Assembly: GCA_018884035.1 (NCBI GenBank)
Contig: JAHLFE010000131.1
Span: forward strand, 1 to 39,554
DNA from: Candidatus Anaerobiospirillum pullicola
GTDB taxonomy: Bacteria > Pseudomonadota > Gammaproteobacteria > Enterobacterales > Succinivibrionaceae
Reading direction: 5' to 3'
DNA: 39,554 nt
Part shown: positions 34,936 through 39,554 of the stretch, in pieces
Layout of the letters: each line of letters starts with the position of its first letter
Numbering within the stretch: the first letter of the stretch is position 1
Made by a program: the position numbers and the translations under genes
The notes under the pieces: generated by a model
The model's input: only the letters and a program-made list of their open reading frames with translations
Database searches by the model: none
Told to the model about the DNA's origin: nothing

Positions 34936-37900
34936 CTACTTCGCAGCGGCGTCATCACCCAAAGCGGCATTAACCTTTTCAAAGACCGAGCGCGAGAGGT
35001 TAGGCAGCGCCTTGATCTTCTCTAAGTAAGCACGCGCCTGTTGCTGACGGCCCTGATCGAAACGCTTAAAGTTGATCATGCCATCTAAGATGCGTGCCGC
35101 CATCGATGGGTTAATGGTGTTAAGACGCTTAACCACATCCAAAATGAGCAGATAGCCCATGCCATCGCTGCGGTGTAAGGCCACTGGGTTGCCATAACCA
35201 AAAGTACCCACCAAGGCGCGTACACGGTTTGGATTGGTGAGATCAAAGCGTGGATGGTCTAAGAGCTTACGCACCACATTGACCGTATCCTCAGAAGGCA
35301 CCGCCGCCTGCACACTAAAGAACTTATCAAAGGTCAGTGGGTCTTCACCATAGCGCGACTCAAAGTCCTCTAAGAGCTTGGCCTTGCAGGTTAAGTCCTC
35401 ATTGACGGCAAGCGACAGGGCCGCTAAACGCTCAGTCATGTTGTCCGTCTCCTCAAAGAGGCGGGTGGCCAGATCGTCAGCCTTCATCACTTCGCCATTA
35501 GCCACGTAAGCACGGGATAGCATCTGTAAGCAGGCATTGTGTACCGCACGCTGCGCAGCTGATTGTGGATCGTACTTGTAATGGCCCTTAGAACGCGTCT
35601 TACGCTCTAACTCCAGATAAGAGTCTTGTAAGGCTTGGGCTACGGCGGTTTCCACCGACTCACGCACCGTAAAGAGACCGTCGAGGTTGATCTTATTAAA
35701 GGTCTCCATTAACGAGCGCATGCCTGGGATGGTAATGAGCATCGCCTTGAGGTTGTAATCAAGAGTCTCATCTTGCAGCACGTAACCAATGGCCTTAATG
35801 ATGTCATCTGGCACGGGGAGCGCACCGGAGGCGGCCTTATCAATGTGCTGATGGATATAACCAGAGATTAAGGACATCTGCGCATCGACCTTGATAAAGG
35901 TGTCATCGCAGTGCTCTAACATGTTGATGTAGTCAGCGGTGGTGTAAATGGATTTGAGCTTGACCGGAGCGGAGAAATCACGCAGCACTACTGGCAGCGT
36001 GCCCTCTGGCACATCCGTAAACTCAAAGCGCTGCTCCGCTTGCGTAAAGAGCAGGACGCCATTGGCAGGAAGCTCCACTGGCACCACTTGTGAGCCGTTG
36101 GCCTCTAAGAACGAAGTGCGCACCGGAATCACAAATGGCTCCTTGGTCTTTTGATTTGGTGTTGGTGGCGTGCTCTGCGTTAAGGTCAGCACCAGCTTGC
36201 CCCGACCAACGGCCTTAGCCTTGGCTGTGGCCTCAGCTGCAGCAGCTTGCTCTTGCTCTGGGGTTAAGACCACCTCAGGCACGGCTGGGGCCGCACCCGC
36301 TGCTGTCGCTGTAGCAGCATCAGCAGCGTCACTGCCCGTAGCAGCGCCCGCCCCTGCAGCCGTAGTAGTAGCCGCTGGCACTGCACTATCAGAGCCCACC
36401 ACAGCTGGGTTGGTACCTTGGGCAGCAGCCACCACCTTTTGTACCTCAGATGGCGCTGCGCTATCCACAACGGAGGCCAGCTTGGTGGTAGCAGCGACAT
36501 CATTTGCGGCGGCAGCTTCGGCCAGCGTAGCCGCTTTAGCCTCTTGCTCTTGCGTCTGCTGCTGCGCCTCAGCCGCTGCTTGCTCTTGGGCCGCTTGCTG
36601 GGCCTTTTCCTTAGCCGCAGCTAAGCTCTGAGTTAAGGCCTGCTCTTTGACCTTTTCTGGGGACAGCCATGTCCACTTAGCATAGACCTCTGGGGTACCA
36701 GCTTGCGAGTACCAGCGTCTAAACTGCGATAAGTCAGTTAAAGACGCCGTTTCCATGGCAAGAACAAAGTCCTCGATTGTGGCTGCTGAGCCGTCGTAGC
36801 GGTCTAAGTAGTAAGCCACGCCCTTTTGAAAGTTCTCCTCACCTAAGATGGTGTGGATCATTCTGATGATCTCTGCACCCTTATCGTAGATGGTCACGGT
36901 GTAGAAGTTATTCATCTCCATGACCTGCTCAGGGCGCACAGGATGAGCCATTGGGCCCGCGTCCTCGGCAAACTGAGCCGAGCGGATGACGTTAATGGCC
37001 TCTAAGCGGGTGAGTACACGGGAGTTAACGTCACTGGAGAACTCTTGGTCACGGAAGACGGTGAGACTCTCTTTTAAGGAGAGCTGGAACCAATCACGCA
37101 AGGTGACGCGATCGCCTGTCCAGTTATGGAAGTACTCGTGACCGATCACGCCTTGGACGTGGTAGTAATTGCTGTCGGTAGCGGTTTCTGGGTTAACGAG
37201 GACGCAGCTGGAGTTAAAGATATTGAGGGACTTATTCTCCATGGCGCCAAAGTTAAAGAAGTCGACAGCGACCACCTTAAAGTTGTCTAAGTCGTACTCA
37301 AGGTTAAAGCGCCGCTCGTCCCATGCCATGGACTCTTTGATCGACTGCATAGCCCACAGACCACGCTCGTAAGCCCCGCGATCGACGTAGAGGCCTAACT
37401 TCACCTCACGACCTGATTTGGTGATAAAGGTATCTTCGATGATATCAAAGGTACCGGCGACTAAGGCAAAGAGATAGGATGGCTTTGGGAATGGGTCTTC
37501 CCAAACGGTGTAGAGGTGACCGTTCTTTTCGCCAGATTCAATGAGGTTACCGTTAGAGAGGAGCACACCACAGCCGTACTCAGGGCCGTAGATAGTGACG
37601 CGGTATTTAGCTAAGACGTCAGGGCGGTCTAAGAAGTAAGTGATACGGCGAAAGCCCTCTGGCTCGCACTGGGTGCAGAAGCAGCCATCGGACTTGTATA
37701 AGCCCATTAAGGAGGTATTTTGGGCTGGGGAGATCTCGCACTTGGTGGTGAGCTCAAACTCATCTGGCACCTCAGGCACGATGAGCTCATTGCCGACGAC
37801 AGAGTACTTGCAGCTCTGGCCGTTTAATAAGACGTCTTTGAGGTCGAGGTCTTCACCGTCGAGGCGCAATGGTGCCTTATGATCGGTGGTGAGGCGCACG

Positions 37901-38028
37901 TAATGGGCAGTAGAGCTCACTTGGGTACACTCGTCAGAGAGGTGGAAAGTGAGATCGATATCTGTTGCCGTAAAGTCAGGCTTTTTGTAATCCAAGCGGC
38001 GCTTGGCCTTAAAAGAGCTCGCAGCCAT
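34936..38028 (-). CDS. pepN: Aminopeptidase N (M1 family) with low-complexity insertion
   Basis: This cytoplasmic zinc aminopeptidase removes N-terminal residues from peptides. The first 450 residues are colinear with E. coli PepN: GAMEN at 261-265 and the zinc site HEYFH at 297-301, followed by LKESLTVFRDQEFSSD with the third zinc ligand Glu. The C-terminal helical domain is complete. It has 1030 residues against 870. The excess is one Ala/Gln/Thr/Val-rich insertion, about residues 460-608, between WTWLSPEK and GKLVLTLTQSTPPTPNQK in the beta domain III. ATG 38028 is preferred over the TTG at 38040 because GGAG sits 6 nt before it. It heads the pepN-DUF2835-pyrD-zapC group. Confidence 0.96.
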   Translation of the reverse strand: MAASSFKAKRRLDYKKPDFTATDIDLTFHLSDECTQVSSTAHYVRLTTDHKAPLRLDGEDLDLKDVLLNGQSCKYSVVGNELIVPEVPDEFELTTKCEISPAQNTSLMGLYKSDGCFCTQCEPEGFRRITYFLDRPDVLAKYRVTIYGPEYGCGVLLSNGNLIESGEKNGHLYTVWEDPFPKPSYLFALVAGTFDIIEDTFITKSGREVKLGLYVDRGAYERGLWAMQSIKESMAWDERRFNLEYDLDNFKVVAVDFFNFGAMENKSLNIFNSSCVLVNPETATDSNYYHVQGVIGHEYFHNWTGDRVTLRDWFQLSLKESLTVFRDQEFSSDVNSRVLTRLEAINVIRSAQFAEDAGPMAHPVRPEQVMEMNNFYTVTIYDKGAEIIRMIHTILGEENFQKGVAYYLDRYDGSAATIEDFVLAMETASLTDLSQFRRWYSQAGTPEVYAKWTWLSPEKVKEQALTQSLAAAKEKAQQAAQEQAAAEAQQQTQEQEAKAATLAEAAAANDVAATTKLASVVDSAAPSEVQKVVAAAQGTNPAVVGSDSAVPAATTTAAGAGAATGSDAADAATATAAGAAPAVPEVVLTPEQEQAAAAEATAKAKAVGRGKLVLTLTQSTPPTPNQKTKEPFVIPVRTSFLEANGSQVVPVELPANGVLLFTQAEQRFEFTDVPEGTLPVVLRDFSAPVKLKSIYTTADYINMLEHCDDTFIKVDAQMSLISGYIHQHIDKAASGALPVPDDIIKAIGYVLQDETLDYNLKAMLITIPGMRSLMETFNKINLDGLFTVRESVETAVAQALQDSYLELERKTRSKGHYKYDPQSAAQRAVHNACLQMLSRAYVANGEVMKADDLATRLFEETDNMTERLAALSLAVNEDLTCKAKLLEDFESRYGEDPLTFDKFFSVQAAVPSEDTVNVVRKLLDHPRFDLTNPNRVRALVGTFGYGNPVALHRSDGMGYLLILDVVKRLNTINPSMAARILDGMINFKRFDQGRQQQARAYLEKIKALPNLSRSVFEKVNAALGDDAAAK
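36205..36650 (-). other. Low-complexity Ala/Gln-rich insertion in pepN
   Basis: This codes for about 150 residues, first a Gln/Ala/Glu-rich, probably helical stretch (KEKAQQAAQEQAAAEAQQQT), then Ala/Thr/Gly/Val-rich sequence. It is in frame and interrupts domain III at a loop between two beta strands; the domain resumes at GKLVLTL. It resembles the low-complexity stretches in the 911-aa winged-helix protein and LpxM. Confidence 0.8.
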
Positions 38029-39077
38029 CAAAAACTCCAACCAAAACCTAAAAGTGCGGAGGGGAAGCCACGGACGGGTATGATGCGCTAAAGCGCAGGT
38101 GGTGCCCCAAGCATCCTTATGATACTGATGCTAACCATGATAAGCAAACGCGGTGTAAGTGTGGGGTGCGGAGAGTGTGGATGGAGAAAAGAGCACGGTA
38201 GGAGACTGTGCAGGGAATAATGATAGGCATGAGTGCACAGAGGGACAATGATAGAAGCTGGATTTACTCTGAGGGGTTGGAAGTATTGCGCTGGCCGTTT
38301 TGACGCTGTTGAGTTGGGCGGCAGCAGACGTGAGGCAGACCAATACTCATACGTTGGCGTGGCCAGCTGGATGCTTACCCCAAGAAGCTGCTACTGGGAA
38401 CATCACCTGTGCGTCATAAGGAGCCATGAGGCGTTTTGTCTCCACCACACTGTTGCTACCAGTGGTGAGGCTAAAGCGCAGGAAAATGGGTGGGGAAGAT
38501 CTCAACTCTGAGGTAAGAATGCGCTGGCAGTCTACTCAGGGTAGCGGTTTTAGGGCTCTACATCAGAGTTTGCGGGATGCCAAAAAAACAACAGCGCCCC
38601 TGCAATCAAGCATGGCACCATGTGATGGCGTTTGGCGTGACCAACATTGGAGTAGTGTTGGAGCAATATCCACAACACTTTGAGGAGAGCCGGTTTTAGT
38701 GAGCCTGCTTTTGCGAGAGGTACCGCAGATTAACGGGCAGCAAAAAGCTGAGCGCAAGCTTTGTGTTAGATTAGAGAGCGCTTCTTACTCCACGCTGCGG
38801 TGCTCCCTTGCTGCGCTAACTGCGATTAGCGCCATAGGGCCCTTAAAAGCGCCCGCCCCTCGCATACCTTAAGCGCGAACTTATGGCCGCTTCTTACTGC
38901 AAATACATTTGGAGATAAGACGCTATTGCGCGGTAAGACCTCGCAGTTACACTTTTGCCTTGGGTGCATGCCTTGCATGGCGGCAAATAGCCGTAAGGCA
39001 ATCACTTATTTCTTGGCTGCAAAAGCCAACTCAGCTTCGTGCTCGCGTTTAGTCTATCAACTCTTAGGAGCTTTCTC
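38029..39077. other. Region between pepN and the putative restriction gene
   Basis: About 1.05 kb without a supported gene. It holds repeat family 2 copy 4 (38568-38679), the variant CTACTCAGGGTA (38532-38543), and near the right end a compound inverted repeat TTGCCTT...AAGGCAA (38957-39002) and a small TTGGCT...AGCCAA stem (39013-39029) upstream of the next gene. Confidence 0.5.
38568..38679 (-). repeat. Dispersed repeat family 2, copy 4
   Basis: On the minus strand it reads AGTGTTGTGGATATTGCTCC, then AACACTACTCCAATGTTGG, the exact core CACGCCAAACGCCATCAC and a closing GGCATCCCGCAAAC. It is about 80% like copy 1 apart from the extra segment there. Confidence 0.75.
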
Positions 39078-39554
39078 ATGAGTGATCAGTACTCACCACC
39101 ATCTTCAGACCTACCCGCCACAGATGACACAACTATCGCTAATGCTGTCACCACACTTTCCCCAGAGGAAGCTGCCGCCCAAGGCATTACCGAGGCCGTA
39201 ACCACTGAAGAATCGACCACCTTCTCTGCACAAGAGATTGCCACGACCTCTGAAGAGGTTAAGCAAGCAGATCAGCAAGAGAGCGACAACAACAGTGCTT
39301 TTGATCAGCTGTTGCAGCACTACCGTGATTTAGCCTCGACGCCACGTGGGCTGGGCAACAGCTTTGAACGGCTAATCCAGCAAGCTCTGCTGCAGGTGCC
39401 GCCATACAGTCTGCGCTTTACACAGGTGCAAACTTACAAGGAATGGCAAAGCGAACATCCCGAGCTCCTGTTAAGTGAAGTCGATACCGGTATTGACTTA
39501 GTGGCCACGCTCCGCGAGCCGCTTTCCAGTGCCCGTTTTGTGGCGATCCAGTGC
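39078..39554 (+). CDS. N-terminus of a putative Type ISP restriction enzyme / COG4889 helicase (truncated by window)
   Basis: The frame is open for 159 codons to the window edge. After an acidic Ser/Thr/Glu-rich leader (about 1-72), the sequence FDQLLQHYRDLASTPRGLGN, SFERLIQQALLQ, RFTQVQTYKEW and DTGIDLVA ending AIQC matches the Mrr-like PD-(D/E)xK nuclease that opens Type ISP restriction-modification enzymes (LlaGI/LlaBIII style) and COG4889 helicases. Visible catalytic positions are Glu in SFERL and Asp in GIDL; the Lys expected right after AIQC lies beyond the window. Full-length relatives run well over 1000 residues, with helicase and sometimes methyltransferase and target-recognition domains. 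AGGAG lies 7 nt before the ATG. The restriction role is an inference from the N-terminus only. Confidence 0.7.
   Translation, partial: MSDQYSPPSSDLPATDDTTIANAVTTLSPEEAAAQGITEAVTTEESTTFSAQEIATTSEEVKQADQQESDNNSAFDQLLQHYRDLASTPRGLGNSFERLIQQALLQVPPYSLRFTQVQTYKEWQSEHPELLLSEVDTGIDLVATLREPLSSARFVAIQC

Noticed and set aside
36170-36631. 153-codon plus-strand Ala/Ser/Cys-rich frame
   Set aside because: Antisense shadow of the Ala/Gln-rich pepN insertion.
1-39554. tRNA or rRNA genes
   Set aside because: I scanned the gaps by eye for T-loop and acceptor patterns and found no complete cloverleaf; a tRNAscan-SE run would be decisive.

Overview
The window is 39.5 kb of a gammaproteobacterial chromosome. 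The gene order supports this: mrdB-mltB-rlpA-dacA-ybeD, and pepN-DUF2835-pyrD-zapC, together with lpxM, sanA and a sigma-70 rpoD. The proteins look like a host-associated lineage near Aeromonadales/Succinivibrionaceae; that placement is an inference from protein style (Ala/Thr-rich insertions) and loose gene packing. My gene set covers only about 63% of the window, which is low for a bacterium. Much of the rest is short repeat elements.

Region 1 (1-9180) is the most unusual part. A hairpin, a T-rich tract and a tandem array (about 16 copies of ACACCATG spaced alternately 11 and 12 bp) lie upstream of three co-directional genes. These encode a 911-aa winged-helix protein, an 865-aa DnaB-like helicase overlapping it by 8 bp, and a protein resembling an archaeo-eukaryotic primase (Prim-Pol). 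Together they look like a self-contained replication module (origin, initiator, helicase, primase) of plasmid or phage type. No integrase, capsid or partition gene is visible. It sits where mrdA/rlmH/rsfS would normally precede mrdB.

Region 2 (10247-18056) is a cell-envelope block, all on the plus strand: mrdB (RodA), mltB, rlpA, dacA, ybeD and sanA, for peptidoglycan synthesis and remodelling. lpxM (lipid A acyltransferase) converges on it from the right.

Region 3 (20108-24295, minus strand) is a polar amino acid ABC transporter: two tandem paralogous periplasmic binding proteins, then one permease and one ATPase. Region 4 holds a HAD hydrolase converging on rpoD, which stands alone with its own consensus-like promoter instead of following dnaG. 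Region 5 (30549-38028, minus strand) is zapC, pyrD, a DUF2835 gene and pepN; PepN carries a low-complexity insertion of about 150 residues. At the right edge (39078 onward) a gene begins whose N-terminus looks like the Mrr-type nuclease of a Type ISP restriction enzyme or COG4889 helicase.

At least three dispersed intergenic repeat families are present: seven copies of a ~120-180 bp imperfect palindrome, four copies of a ~110-135 bp element with GTGTGGTGGATA-type inverted ends, and two clear copies of a ~115 bp element. No tRNA, rRNA, CRISPR array or transposase gene was recognised.
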